Below, one piece after another: positions 1 to 8,999 of a DNA stretch of 64,000 bases (position 1 is its first letter; every line of letters starts with the position of its first letter). A program made the translations under genes and the position numbers. The notes beneath the pieces were generated by a model, which did not search any database, had not been told where the DNA came from, and saw only the letters and a list, made by a program, of their open reading frames with translations. Origin of the DNA: Sphingomonas sp. CROZ-RG-20F-R02-07 (GTDB lineage Bacteria; Pseudomonadota; Alphaproteobacteria; Sphingomonadales; Sphingomonadaceae); NCBI RefSeq assembly GCF_022662335.1, contig NZ_JAKNQJ010000004.1, forward strand, positions 186,001 through 250,000, given 5' to 3'.

Positions 1-135
1 GTTCTGCCGGCGCAGCGCGTCGAGCGTCGCCGGGCTGATGCCTTCCTTCGGCAGGACTTCGGCCATGCCCTTCATCGAACCCCAGCCGCCAGCCGGTGCC
101 GTGTATTCCTTGATGACGATCTTCTCGTCGGCCAT
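1..135 (-). CDS. FdhF/YdeP-like oxidoreductase, N-terminal fragment (gene continues off the left edge)
   Basis: Only the first 45 codons lie in the window, starting at ATG 135 and reading MADEKIVIKEYTAPAGGWGS. An N-terminus of this kind, with the YTAPAGGWGS stretch, is what I recall from molybdopterin-dependent oxidoreductases of the FdhF/YdeP type, which are formate-dehydrogenase-like proteins of about 750 residues. None of the cofactor-binding domains are visible, so the family call rests on the N-terminus alone. The gene is divergent from trxB; the 121-bp gap between them must hold both promoters. Confidence 0.5.
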   Translation of the reverse strand, partial: MADEKIVIKEYTAPAGGWGSMKGMAEVLPKEGISPATLDALRRQN

Positions 136-256
136 GGTGATTCCCTCAAACGCGCTTCGATGCCCAACGAAGCATCGCGCCATCGGATGCAGAGCGCCAT
201 TCAAATCGGCGATGCAATTGCCTAGATCAGCGCCACGCCATGTCAGGAACCGAACG

Positions 257-1225
257 ATGACCACCCACACCACGCGCATGCTCATCCTGGGCTCGGGCCC
301 TGCCGGCCTTTCCGCCGCCATTTACGGCGCGCGCGCGGGGATGGCGCCGATCGTGGTGCAGGGCATCCAGCCCGGCGGCCAGCTCACGACGACGACTGAC
401 GTGGAAAATTATCCGGGCTTCAAGGACGTGATTCAGGGCCCCTGGCTGATGGAGCAGATGCAGGCGCAGGCGGAACATGTCGGCACGCGGATGATGTGGG
501 ACACGATCGTGTCGGTCGACCTGACGAAGCGGCCCTTCCGCCTCGTGGGCGACGGCGGCGACATCTATGAGGGCGAGGTGCTCGTGATCGCGACCGGCGC
601 GCAGGCCAAATGGCTGGGGCTCGACAGCGAGGAGGCCATGAAGGGCAAGGGCGTCTCCGCCTGCGCCACCTGCGACGGGTTCTTCTATCGCGGCAAGAAG
701 GTCGCGGTGATCGGCGGCGGCAACACGGCGGTGGAAGAGGCGCTCTACCTCACCAACCATTCGCCCGACGTGACGCTGATCCACCGCCGCGATTCGCTGC
801 GCGCCGAGCGGATCCTCCAGGAGCGGCTTTTCGCGCACAAGGGCGTGAGCGTGCTGTGGAACAAGGAGGTTCGCGGCTTCGTGGACGGGGGCGGCAATGC
901 CGGGCTCGTCGCGCTGGAGCTGGAGGATACGGTCACCGGCGAGCATAGCCGCCTCGATGTCGATGGCGGGTTCGTCGCGATCGGGCATCATCCGGCCACC
1001 GAACTCTTCCGCGGCCATCTCGCGCTCGATCCGGATGGCTATATCGCGGTCGAGACCGGCAGTACGCGGACGAGCGTCGAAGGCGTGTTCGCGTGCGGAG
1101 ACGTGGCCGACAAGGTCTATCGCCAGGCGGTGACGGCGGCCGGAACGGGCTGCATGGCGGCGCTGGATGCCGAGCGGTTCCTCGCCGCGGCGGAATTCGC
1201 CGAAATGGCCGAGGCGGCGGAATAG
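257..1225 (+). CDS. trxB: Thioredoxin-disulfide reductase
   Basis: A 322-residue cytoplasmic flavoprotein that passes electrons from NADPH to thioredoxin. The FAD-binding glycine motif GSGPAG lies near residues 12-17. The redox-active pair CATC is at 136-139, followed by the NADPH-binding GGGNTAVEEA segment and the C-terminal FAD motif FACGDVADKVYRQ. Length and domain order are those of the low-molecular-weight bacterial enzyme. An in-frame ATG exists far upstream at 38, but the family N-terminus fits ATG 257 (MTTHTTRMLILGSGPAG). The gene ends 10 bp from the converging hydrolase 1 gene. Confidence 0.95.
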   Translation: MTTHTTRMLILGSGPAGLSAAIYGARAGMAPIVVQGIQPGGQLTTTTDVENYPGFKDVIQGPWLMEQMQAQAEHVGTRMMWDTIVSVDLTKRPFRLVGDGGDIYEGEVLVIATGAQAKWLGLDSEEAMKGKGVSACATCDGFFYRGKKVAVIGGGNTAVEEALYLTNHSPDVTLIHRRDSLRAERILQERLFAHKGVSVLWNKEVRGFVDGGGNAGLVALELEDTVTGEHSRLDVDGGFVAIGHHPATELFRGHLALDPDGYIAVETGSTRTSVEGVFACGDVADKVYRQAVTAAGTGCMAALDAERFLAAAEFAEMAEAAE

Positions 1226-1235
1226 CCTCGCGCGA

Positions 1236-2015
1236 TCACGCCCCGTCCAGATGGCGGCGGATCGCGGTTTCCAGCGCTGCGCCCGCATCGCCGGCAAAGC
1301 TGTGCGATGCGGTATCGATCACGTCGATCGCCAGGCCGAGTCCCCGCGTCGCATCGGCAAAGGCGATCGCGGTTGCGTCGCCCGTGGCGAGCAGGATCTG
1401 CGCATCGTCGCCCCATGCCGTGATGGCGGCCAGGACTCGCGCGGCCAGATCGTCGGGTTCGCGTACCGACAATTTGCGCAGGCCGAGCAGCAGTTTGCGG
1501 GCATCTACCCCGCCGCGCAGCATCTGCCACCAGGCGCGCGGATCGCGCAGGCGCTGGGCATAGCGGGCGCGGATCGCGGCGGCAGGGGGCAGGGCGTCCC
1601 CGCTCTCCACCACCCAGGGATTGGCAAGCACGATCCGGTCGATTCCCGTCGCCCGTCCGAACAGGGCAAGCGCGCTGGCCGCATCGCAATTGCCGAAGCC
1701 CACCAGCCGCCGAAGATGCGGTGCGGTCGCGCGGAAGCACGCCGCCGCCGCCGCCATGTCGTCGGCCGAATCCGCATAGCCGCCGTTCGCGCCACTCGAG
1801 TCGCCCGTGCCCCGGCGATCGTAGCGAAACACCGGGACGCCGGTGGCGGCGAGGCGATGGGCGAGCATCGCCATGCCGCGATGCGCCCCGGCGCGCACCT
1901 CGTTGCCGCCCGAGACGATCAGCAGTCCGGTGGTGCCTGTGGCCTCGTCGAGCGTTCCGACGAGCGTCTCGCCAGCGCACGGAAAGCGGATCAGCCGGCG
2001 CACGCGGCGATCCAA
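1236..2015 (-). CDS. Exosortase A system-associated hydrolase 1 (alpha/beta fold)
   Basis: A 259-residue alpha/beta hydrolase. It has the serine-hydrolase layout: GGNEVRAGAHRG near the N-terminus, a FRYDRRGTGDSSG loop, and a nucleophile-elbow-like VGFGNCDAASAL in which the usual GxSxG serine is a cysteine (GNCDA). Late Asp and His residues, including the His of DTASHSF, are available for a triad. This matches the hydrolase 1 family that accompanies XrtA polysaccharide loci. Its start overlaps the end of hydrolase 2 by 25 bases, so the two are translated together after the acyl carrier protein. The substrate is unknown; an acyl or activated intermediate of the exopolysaccharide pathway is an inference. 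Confidence 0.85.
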   Translation of the reverse strand: MDRRVRRLIRFPCAGETLVGTLDEATGTTGLLIVSGGNEVRAGAHRGMAMLAHRLAATGVPVFRYDRRGTGDSSGANGGYADSADDMAAAAACFRATAPHLRRLVGFGNCDAASALALFGRATGIDRIVLANPWVVESGDALPPAAAIRARYAQRLRDPRAWWQMLRGGVDARKLLLGLRKLSVREPDDLAARVLAAITAWGDDAQILLATGDATAIAFADATRGLGLAIDVIDTASHSFAGDAGAALETAIRRHLDGA

Positions 2016-2725
2016 CCGGCGATATCCTCGGCGAGCCGCTCCGCCAGCGCGGGATCGTTGGCGGGCTCTGCCCGTCGCCAGAGCGGCGTACCGGGAAGCT
2101 TCATGGTGGCGTCGCGCGGATCGGTCTCCAGGCGGATCGTGCGGACCGGCGCCCGGGGCGCGGGGTCGGACGGTCTGGCGACGGCCAGCTCCGCCAGCAT
2201 CGCGCGCGATAGCCGGTTGCCGGCATAATCGGCATCGCCGTCGATCATTGTATCGCGATCGTGCCGTGCGTCGGACGAAAGACCCGCCTGCCGGACGCGG
2301 CGAAGATCGCGCAAGACCGCCTCACCCGTCATCGGCGATAGATACCATCGTGCCTTTGGGGCCGCGTGGCTGTCGAGCAAGACGCCGCTGCGGATGCCGA
2401 TCGCATGGATCGGGCGGTCACGGCCGAGCCGTTCGGCCAGCGCTTCATAGGCGCTGCGCATCATCGCGATCTCGGCGTCGCAGATCGCCGTCAGGCTCTC
2501 GCCCGTGCCCGGGAAATCCGGCAACACGCTGCCGATCCCGCGCCGGGCGAGTTCGCGCAGGATCGTGGTCGTGAACTGCCGCGTTCGGTTCGCTTCCTCG
2601 AACAGCGGCAGCGCAGCGATGACGAGCGGGCCGGTATCGGGGCCGAAGCGGAGCATGGCCTCGTAGCCGCCCGGCCAGACATAGCCATCGATGCCGGGAT
2701 CGTTCGAAGGCGCGCCTTCCGTCAG
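1991..2725 (-). CDS. Exosortase A system-associated hydrolase 2; probable CTG start
   Basis: About 244 residues. The N-terminal block GGYEAMLRFG, followed by LFEEANRTRQF and VLPDFPGTGESL, is typical of the hydrolase 2 family of XrtA loci. No ATG, GTG or TTG lies in frame between the end of the acyl carrier protein gene and this conserved block. The best start is CTG at 2725, whose last two bases begin the TGA of the ACP gene (CTGA), with a GAGAAGG ribosome site 7 bases upstream. ATG 2656 would remove part of the conserved N-terminus. It follows the ACP gene and overlaps hydrolase 1, so the three form one operon. Confidence 0.75.
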   Translation of the reverse strand: MTEGAPSNDPGIDGYVWPGGYEAMLRFGPDTGPLVIAALPLFEEANRTRQFTTTILRELARRGIGSVLPDFPGTGESLTAICDAEIAMMRSAYEALAERLGRDRPIHAIGIRSGVLLDSHAAPKARWYLSPMTGEAVLRDLRRVRQAGLSSDARHDRDTMIDGDADYAGNRLSRAMLAELAVARPSDPAPRAPVRTIRLETDPRDATMKLPGTPLWRRAEPANDPALAERLAEDIAGWIAACAG

Positions 2726-2994
2726 ATCAGCGCCTTCTCGCCGGCAAACGCGACGAGCGCGCCGAACGTCTCCAGCATCTCGCCATCCACCTCGTCGTCC
2801 TCGATCAGGATACCCAGCCGATCCTCGAGTTCGGTGAGTACGCCTGCCACCGCCATCGAGTCGAGCTCGGGCAACGCGCCGAACAGCGGCGTTTCGGGGC
2901 GGAACGCGGCGACGCGTTCGGGCGAGAGGCCGAGGATGTCGGCGAGCACGCCGCGGATGGTCGCATCGACCTGGGAAGTGCCTTCGGGGATCAC
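2722..2994 (-). CDS. Acyl carrier protein of the exosortase A locus
   Basis: A 90-residue acyl carrier protein. The phosphopantetheine attachment site is the DSM motif in PELDSMAVAGVLTELEDR near the middle, and the acidic helix around ILIEDDEVDGE is typical of carrier proteins. The start is GTG 2994, with a GAGG ribosome site 7 bases upstream. It is the first gene of the minus-strand ACP-hydrolase 2-hydrolase 1 operon and is divergent from the acyl-CoA ligase, with about 85 bp for both promoters. The ligase opposite is the likely enzyme that activates the acid loaded on this carrier (inference from context). Confidence 0.85.
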   Translation of the reverse strand: MIPEGTSQVDATIRGVLADILGLSPERVAAFRPETPLFGALPELDSMAVAGVLTELEDRLGILIEDDEVDGEMLETFGALVAFAGEKALI

Positions 2995-3079
2995 GCGCGG
3001 CCTCGCGGAGGGTTGCAGATGGCAACGCGTTAAAGCGCGGGGGTGAATTCGGCAACGGCTTGGCGCTATGAGGAATCCG

Positions 3080-4582
3080 ATGATCGCGCTCGACCCAGTC
3101 CCGCAACGGATCGATCGGCTGCCTTCGTGCGGCCGTGCGGACGATATCGCGTTGCTCGACAAGGCAGGGGCGATGACGTTCGCCGAGCTCGAAGTGGCAG
3201 TGGCATCCGCTGCGGCGTGGCTCGCGGGGCAGGGTTTCGCACCGGGCGACCGGGTGGCGACATGGCTGCCCAAGACTCGGTTGGCATGTACCATGCCGCT
3301 GGCGGTCGCCCGCGCGGGGCTGGTGCACGTGCCTATCAACCCGGCACTCCGGCGCGCGCAGGTGGCGCATATCCTGGCCGATAGCGGTGCGTCCCTGTTG
3401 GTGAGCCAGTCGTCGCGAGCCGCGACGCTCGAGACCGGGGATGTGCCGCCCGGGTGTCGGCTGATCGATGAATCGAACGTGCCTCTTGCCGGATATTCCT
3501 ATCCCGGCGACGATGGGGATGCCGGCGCGCTCGCTGCGATCCTCTATACCTCGGGGTCGACGGGATTGCCCAAGGGCGTGATGCTGAGCCATGTCAATCT
3601 CTGGCTGGGTGCGGTGGCGGTGGCGGATTATCTGCGGCTCACGCCAAAGGACCGCGTGCTCGCGGTGCTGCCGCTCAGCTTCGATTACGGTCAGAACCAG
3701 CTCTTCTCGACCTGGCGCGCCGGCGCGTGCGTCGCGCCGCTCGACTATCTCGCCGCGCGCGACGTGGTTAAGGCGGTGGAGCGGACCGGGGCGACGACGC
3801 TGGCGGGCGTGCCGCCGCTCTGGGTGCAGTTGCTCGAAGCGGACTGGCCACCAGAGATCGCGGGACGGATGAAGCGGCTCACCAATTCGGGCGGCGCGTT
3901 GACACCGCGCCTCGTCCAAGCGTTGCGCGCGCGGTTTCCGGCGGCAGACCTGTACGCGATGTACGGGCTGACCGAGGCGTTCCGCTCCACCTATCTCGCG
4001 CCGGCCTTGATCGATACGCATCCCGACGCGATGGGCACGGCCATACCCTTTGCCGAGGTGATGGCTGTCCGCGCCGATGGCGCCCGCGCGGCTCCAGGCG
4101 AGCCGGGCGAACTCGTGCATGCCGGGCCGTTGGTCGCGCAAGGCTATTGGCGCGATCCCGAACGCAGCGCCGCGCGCTTTCGCCCGGCGCCGGATTTTGC
4201 CGCATCGGGCGGCATGGCGGTATGGTCGGGCGATACTGTAATCGAAGGCGCCGACGGCCTGTTCCGGTTCGTCGGCCGCGAGGACGAGATGATGAAATCG
4301 GCGGGCAACCGGATCAGCCCCGCCGAGATCGAGGCCGCGGTGCTGGCCGGCGAGGAAGCGCGCGAGGCGGTGGCGGTCGGCGTGCCCGATCCGCGCTTGG
4401 GGCAGGCGATCGTCGTCGTGCTGGCGGGTGACCCGGCGCGCGAGCCGGAACTGCGCGCGCGGCTTCGCACCGAGCTGCCGAGCTTCATGCAGCCGCAACG
4501 CTATGACTGGCGGCCCGCGCTGCCCCGCAATGCGAACGGCAAACTCGATCGTGCGGCGATCCGGGCCGAGGTGACCGCGTGA
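3080..4582 (+). CDS. Acyl-CoA ligase (AMP-forming), exosortase A system-associated
   Basis: About 500 residues of the adenylate-forming superfamily. Visible motifs are the P-loop-like YTSGSTGLPKGV, the YGLTEAF substrate/AMP motif, the VWSGDTVIEGADGLFRFVGR hinge and the C-terminal catalytic lysine in NANGKLDRAAI. It activates a carboxylic acid as acyl-AMP and passes it to CoA or to the adjacent carrier protein. ATG 3080 has an AGGA five bases upstream; ATG 3068, twelve bases earlier in frame, is also possible. Its stop overlaps the GTG of the decarboxylase (GTGA), so the two genes are translationally coupled. It is specific to XrtA loci. Confidence 0.9.
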   Translation: MIALDPVPQRIDRLPSCGRADDIALLDKAGAMTFAELEVAVASAAAWLAGQGFAPGDRVATWLPKTRLACTMPLAVARAGLVHVPINPALRRAQVAHILADSGASLLVSQSSRAATLETGDVPPGCRLIDESNVPLAGYSYPGDDGDAGALAAILYTSGSTGLPKGVMLSHVNLWLGAVAVADYLRLTPKDRVLAVLPLSFDYGQNQLFSTWRAGACVAPLDYLAARDVVKAVERTGATTLAGVPPLWVQLLEADWPPEIAGRMKRLTNSGGALTPRLVQALRARFPAADLYAMYGLTEAFRSTYLAPALIDTHPDAMGTAIPFAEVMAVRADGARAAPGEPGELVHAGPLVAQGYWRDPERSAARFRPAPDFAASGGMAVWSGDTVIEGADGLFRFVGREDEMMKSAGNRISPAEIEAAVLAGEEAREAVAVGVPDPRLGQAIVVVLAGDPAREPELRARLRTELPSFMQPQRYDWRPALPRNANGKLDRAAIRAEVTA

Positions 4583-5808
4583 AGCCGACCGGGCCGCTCC
4601 CACCCGAATTCGCGCATCAGACCGGCGTCTTGCACATCGCCGGTCGCAGCGCGGAAGACTGGGTGACGGAGGCGGGCGACACGCCGCTGTTCGTCTATGA
4701 CCTGGCGATCGTTGAAGCGCGGATCGCGCGGTTTCGTGCCGCGATGCCCGCGATCGATCTCCATTACGCGATCAAGGCCAATCCGCATCCCGGTCTGCTC
4801 GGCGCGATCGGCGGGTTGGTGGATGGGCTGGACGTCGCATCGGCAGGCGAGTTGCGCGCCGCGATCGGCGTGAAGCCGGCGGCGGCGATCAGCTTTGCGG
4901 GCCCGGGCAAGCGCGACGACGAACTGGCGCTTGCGATCGGTGCCGGCGCGACGCTCAACGTCGAATCCGAAGGCGAGGCGGCGCGGGCGCTCGCGATCGG
5001 CGAACGGCTCGAGATCGTGCCGCGGCTCGCGATCCGCGTGAACCCGGACGTCGAACTGCGCGGATCGGGAATGAAGATGGGCGGCCGCCCGTCGCCGTTC
5101 GGCGTGGATGCGGTGCGCGCCGCGGCGCTGGTGCGGACCGTGCGCGCGGGCGGCGCGGATTGGCGTGGGTTTCACATCTATGCCGGTTCGCAGGCGCTGG
5201 ATGCGGGGGCGATCGTCGAGACGCAGGCCGCGACCCTGGCGCTTGCCGCCCGACTGGCGGACGAGGCGGGCGCCGTGCCGCCGCTGGTCAATCTGGGCGG
5301 CGGGTTCGGCGTGCCGTATTTCGCGGGCGATCGGCCGCTCGCGGTCGAGGCTGTGGGTGCGGCGCTCGGCGAGGCGCTGGCGCAGCGGCCCGAGGTGCTG
5401 GCGGGCAGCCGCTTCGCCATCGAACTCGGCCGCTGGCTGGTCGCGGAGGCGGGTGTGTATCTCACCCGGATCGTCGATCGCAAGGAAAGCCAGGGCGAGA
5501 CGTTTCTCGTGGTGGATGGCGGCCTCAACCACCAACTCGCCGCCAGCGGCAATTTCGGGACGGTGGTCAGGCGCAATTACCCGCTCGCACTCGCGAGCCG
5601 GATGGGCGCCGGGGCGGACGAGACGGTGTCGGTCGTCGGCCCCCTGTGCACCCCGCTCGACCGGCTGGGCGACCGGGTCGCGCTGCCGCACGCGGCGGCC
5701 GGCGATCTCGTTGCGATCTTTCTCGCCGGCGCTTATGGAGCGAGCGCCAGCCCGGCGGCGTTCCTCGGGCATCCGCCCGCGGCCGAGCTGCTGGCCGACC
5801 ATTGCTAA
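4579..5808 (+). CDS. Pyridoxal-dependent decarboxylase, exosortase A system-associated
   Basis: A 409-residue enzyme of the alanine-racemase-fold type III PLP family, related to diaminopimelate and ornithine decarboxylases (LysA-like). The PLP-binding lysine sits in LHYAIKANPHP near residue 60. The glycine-rich phosphate loop is LVNLGGGFGVPYF, and the C-terminal active-site cysteine region reads VVGPLCTPLDRLG. The GTG start overlaps the ligase stop. An amino acid is its likely substrate, and the product could feed the ligase or the carrier protein, but the exact chemistry in XrtA loci is not established. Confidence 0.9.
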   Translation: MKPTGPLPPEFAHQTGVLHIAGRSAEDWVTEAGDTPLFVYDLAIVEARIARFRAAMPAIDLHYAIKANPHPGLLGAIGGLVDGLDVASAGELRAAIGVKPAAAISFAGPGKRDDELALAIGAGATLNVESEGEAARALAIGERLEIVPRLAIRVNPDVELRGSGMKMGGRPSPFGVDAVRAAALVRTVRAGGADWRGFHIYAGSQALDAGAIVETQAATLALAARLADEAGAVPPLVNLGGGFGVPYFAGDRPLAVEAVGAALGEALAQRPEVLAGSRFAIELGRWLVAEAGVYLTRIVDRKESQGETFLVVDGGLNHQLAASGNFGTVVRRNYPLALASRMGAGADETVSVVGPLCTPLDRLGDRVALPHAAAGDLVAIFLAGAYGASASPAAFLGHPPAAELLADHC

Positions 5809-5894
5809 ACGCTATATTCACCTCTCCCGCTGCATAGCCGATCCCGATCATGCGTGCCGCCTCGGCGGGGCATGAAATCAGGAGAATCAAGGCC

Positions 5895-6542
5895 ATGCGC
5901 TTGTCCATGCTGTCCCGTACCCCGCTGATCGCCAGCCTGGCCGCGTCGGCCCTGACCGGTTGCGTCGACGGCAACAACGCCCGGCCCGAGCTGCCGCCGG
6001 CGTCCTATGTGGCCAGCAAGGAACAGGCGGGCGAGGAATATGTCATCGGCCCGCTCGACCAGCTCAACATCTTCGTCTGGCGCAATCCGGAGCTATCGGC
6101 CAAGGTGCAGGTGCGTCCCGACGGCCGCATCACCACGCCGCTCATCAACGACATGCCCGCGGTCGGCAAGACGCCCGCGATGCTCGCCGACGACATGAAG
6201 GCGGCGCTGGGGCAATATGTGAAGGACCCGATCGTCTCGGTGATCGTGGAGAATTTCTCCGGCACCTACAGCCAGCAGATCCGCGTCGTGGGTGCGACCG
6301 AAAAGCCCGCCTCGATCCCGTATCGCGCGAACATGACCTTGCTCGATGCGATGATCGCGGTGGGCGGCCTCAGCCAATATGCGGCGGGCAACAAGGCCCG
6401 GCTCGTCCGCTACAACCGCGCGACCGGCAAGCAGACCGAATATCAGCTCCAGATCTCCCGCCTGCTGAAGCGCGGGGATTCCTCGGCCAATGTCCGGCTG
6501 GAGCCCGGCGACGTCATCATCATCCCCGAATCGATGTTCTGA
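5895..6542 (+). CDS. Exopolysaccharide export lipoprotein (Wza/EpsE-like) of the XrtA system
   Basis: A 215-residue outer-membrane polysaccharide export protein. The N-terminus MRLSMLSRTPLIASLAASAL is a lipoprotein signal ending in the lipobox LTGC, with the lipidated Cys near residue 23. A poly-export domain follows (YVIGPLDQLNIFVWRNPELS, VRPDGRITTPLI), then SLBB-type repeats ending in LEPGDVIIIPESMF. ATG 5895 is chosen because of its AGGAG ribosome site and the signal peptide; an in-frame start at 5850 would put extra residues before the signal. An 86-bp gap separates it from the decarboxylase, so an internal promoter is possible here. Confidence 0.9.
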   Translation: MRLSMLSRTPLIASLAASALTGCVDGNNARPELPPASYVASKEQAGEEYVIGPLDQLNIFVWRNPELSAKVQVRPDGRITTPLINDMPAVGKTPAMLADDMKAALGQYVKDPIVSVIVENFSGTYSQQIRVVGATEKPASIPYRANMTLLDAMIAVGGLSQYAAGNKARLVRYNRATGKQTEYQLQISRLLKRGDSSANVRLEPGDVIIIPESMF

Positions 6543-6552
6543 GGCCGATCGG

Positions 6553-8064
6553 ATGGGTGGAATCTATGACGAGATGCGGCTCGCGCTGCATGCGATCTGG
6601 ACGCGGCGCTGGCTCGCGCTCGGCGTCGCGTGGGGCGTGTGCCTGGTCGGCTGGCTGGTGGTGTCGCAAATCCCCAGCCGTTACGATTCGCACGCCCGGG
6701 TCATGGTGCAGATGCAGTCGGTGCTGCCCGCCTCGGTCGACAATCCCGCACCCAGCCAGCAGAACAGCGTCGACACGATCCGCCAGACGCTCGTCTCGGC
6801 GGTAAATCTCGAAAAGGTCGTTCGCGGCACCGATCTCGCCAACACGGTCGCGAGCGACCGCGACGTCGCCGACCGGGTCGCGAGCCTCGCCCAGAACATC
6901 AAGGTGACCGCGCAGCAGGACAATCTGTTCGAGATCACCACCACTGCGTCCAGCCCCAAGCTGGCGCGCACGATCACGCAGAAGCTGATCGATATCTTCA
7001 TCGAGCAGAATCTTGCCGGCGACCGATCCAGCAACGGCCAGTCGCTCGCTTTCCTCGACAAGCAATTGGCGCAGCTTCAGGACAAGCTGCAGGACGCCGA
7101 GACGAAGCGCGCCGATTTCCAGAACCGGTATCTGGGATCGATGCCGGGCACCGGCTCCGTCGCGGACCGGATCGGCGCGGCACGCACGCAGATGGCGCAG
7201 ATCGACGCCGATCTGGGTGCCGCGCAATCCGGCGTCGCCGCGGTCGCGGGGCAGATGGCGGGCGTGGCGCCGACGCTGCCCGGCACCGCCGGCGGTGCCG
7301 CCGGCCCGGCCCGGGCGCGGGTCATCGCGATCCAGGGCCAGCTCGCCGATGCGCGGGCGCGTGGCTATACCGATGCGCATCCGGACGTGATCGCGCTGAA
7401 AAGCCAGTTGGCGGCGGCGACCGCAGCGGCACGCGGCGAGCCGGTTTCGGGCGGCGCCGCGGGCACGCCCAATCCGTTCTACCAGTCGCTTCAGTCGATG
7501 CAGGCGGAAAAGCAGAGCCAGGTCGCGGCGCTGCGTATCCGCAAGAGCCAGCTCCAGTCGGATCTCGATCAGCTCAATTCCAAGCTCGCGGGCGATCCGC
7601 AGGTTGCCGCCGAACAGGGCGATATCGATCGCCAATATCAGGTGACGAAGGACGCGTATGCGCAGTTGCTCGCCCAGCGTCAGCAGATCGCCCTGCGCGG
7701 CCAGGCCCAGTCGCAGACCGACCAGGTGAAGTTCAGCGTGATCGATCCCCCCACCACGCCGCACACGCCGACCGCGCCCAACCGCATGCTGCTGCTGTCG
7801 GGCGTGCTGGTGGCGGGCATCGCCGGCGGGATCGGCGCGGCGTTTGCGCTCGGCCAGTTGCGGCAGACCTTCGCCACCACCACGCGACTGGAACGCGCGA
7901 CCGGCATGCCGGTGATCGGCGCAATCGGTGAGGTGGTGACGCGCGCCCAGTCCGAGAAGCGCGCGCGGGGAATGAAGATGTTCGCTGGCGGCCTTGCCGC
8001 GCTGGGAGCCGCCTATGTGCTGCTGCTCGGTGTCGAAGTGCTTCAGCGGGGAATGGCGGCATGA
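6553..8064 (+). CDS. XrtA system polysaccharide chain-length determinant (Wzz/GNVR type)
   Basis: A 503-residue inner-membrane copolymerase-like protein. The first membrane segment is about residues 17-37 (WLALGVAWGVCLVGWLVV). A periplasmic Wzz domain follows, then long coiled-coil helices rich in Gln and Ala, with the GNVR-type block QGDIDRQYQVTKDAYAQLLAQRQQ. The second membrane segment is MLLLSGVLVAGIAGGIGAAF, and a further hydrophobic stretch lies near the C-terminus. It controls polymer length together with the BY-kinase, whose start overlaps this stop (ATGA). ATG 6553 fits the family N-terminus and lies 11 bp after the export gene. Confidence 0.9.
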   Translation: MGGIYDEMRLALHAIWTRRWLALGVAWGVCLVGWLVVSQIPSRYDSHARVMVQMQSVLPASVDNPAPSQQNSVDTIRQTLVSAVNLEKVVRGTDLANTVASDRDVADRVASLAQNIKVTAQQDNLFEITTTASSPKLARTITQKLIDIFIEQNLAGDRSSNGQSLAFLDKQLAQLQDKLQDAETKRADFQNRYLGSMPGTGSVADRIGAARTQMAQIDADLGAAQSGVAAVAGQMAGVAPTLPGTAGGAAGPARARVIAIQGQLADARARGYTDAHPDVIALKSQLAAATAAARGEPVSGGAAGTPNPFYQSLQSMQAEKQSQVAALRIRKSQLQSDLDQLNSKLAGDPQVAAEQGDIDRQYQVTKDAYAQLLAQRQQIALRGQAQSQTDQVKFSVIDPPTTPHTPTAPNRMLLLSGVLVAGIAGGIGAAFALGQLRQTFATTTRLERATGMPVIGAIGEVVTRAQSEKRARGMKMFAGGLAALGAAYVLLLGVEVLQRGMAA

Positions 8065-8999
8065 CGAAGATCCATCCGAAACGCGCGCCTTCGCTGCTCG
8101 AGCGCGCCGCCCAGGTCTATGACTTCAGCGAGCATCTGCGGCGGCAGGACGACGCGCCGATGCCGCCGATAACACCGGCTTTGGTGCCTCCCGGTCCGCC
8201 GGTCGAGCCGGTCTTTGCCGCCGACGTTCCGGAGGAATTTCGCGCTCCGCTGGCGCGCGGCGAAGTGGCGGCGATCGACCGGATGATGCTCGCGCAGAAC
8301 GGCATGATCGTGCCCGGCGCGCCGGTCGGGCCGCTCGCCGAGGAGTTTCGGCTGGTCAAGCGCCAGTTGAACCTCGTGCGCCAGCGGATCGCCGAAAGCG
8401 ACGCACCCGCCAAGGCGCGGACGATCCTCGTCTGCTCGGCGCGTCCGCGTGACGGCAAGACCTTCACCGCGATCAACCTCGCGCTGTCGCTCGCCGCCGA
8501 GCGCGATACCGAAGTGCTGCTGGTCGATGCCGATTTCGCCAAGCCCGACATCATGGCGCAGCTCGGCGTCGACGAGGGATCCGGGCTGCTCGATGCGCTC
8601 GCCGATTCGCACCTCGATGTCGAGACGCTGATCGTGCCCACCGATGTGCCCAATCTGTCGCTGCTCCCCGCTGGCACCAAGACCTCGACCGACACCGAAT
8701 TGCTGGCCAGCGCCCGCACCCGGGCGGTGCTCGCGCGGCTCTTGTCGGCCAATCCCAACCGGTTGGTAATCTTCGATTCGCCACCCGCTCTCGCGGCATC
8801 GCCCGCCTCGGTGCTGGCGATGCTGGTGGGGCAGGTGATGCTCGTGGTCCGCGCCGATCTCACGCCCGAAAGCGAGCTGCGCGCCGCCGTGCAGTTGCTC
8901 GACGGGTGCGAGCATATCCAGCTCGTCCTCAACGCGGTGTCCTTCGTGCCGGGCGGCGCCCGGTTCGGCAGCTATTACGACCAGGAGTCGTCCCAGTGA
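8061..8999 (+). CDS. XrtA-associated tyrosine autokinase (BY-kinase)
   Basis: A 312-residue cytoplasmic bacterial tyrosine kinase, the partner of the chain-length protein. The Walker A region is SARPRDGKTFTAINLALSLA around residues 122-141, Walker A' is LLVDADFAKPDI, and Walker B is VIFDSPPAL. A short YY pair with acidic residues near the C-terminus (GSYYDQESS) could be the autophosphorylated cluster, though it is much smaller than in Wzc. It overlaps both neighbours by four bases. It regulates polymer assembly by cycling between phosphorylated and unphosphorylated states (family knowledge). Confidence 0.9.
   Translation: MTKIHPKRAPSLLERAAQVYDFSEHLRRQDDAPMPPITPALVPPGPPVEPVFAADVPEEFRAPLARGEVAAIDRMMLAQNGMIVPGAPVGPLAEEFRLVKRQLNLVRQRIAESDAPAKARTILVCSARPRDGKTFTAINLALSLAAERDTEVLLVDADFAKPDIMAQLGVDEGSGLLDALADSHLDVETLIVPTDVPNLSLLPAGTKTSTDTELLASARTRAVLARLLSANPNRLVIFDSPPALAASPASVLAMLVGQVMLVVRADLTPESELRAAVQLLDGCEHIQLVLNAVSFVPGGARFGSYYDQESSQ

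Noticed and set aside
1991..4603. Very long minus-strand open frame (870 codons)
   Set aside because: Its upstream two thirds lie opposite the clear acyl-CoA ligase and overlap the ACP gene out of frame; only the last 245 codons are a real gene. High GC content produces such shadow frames.
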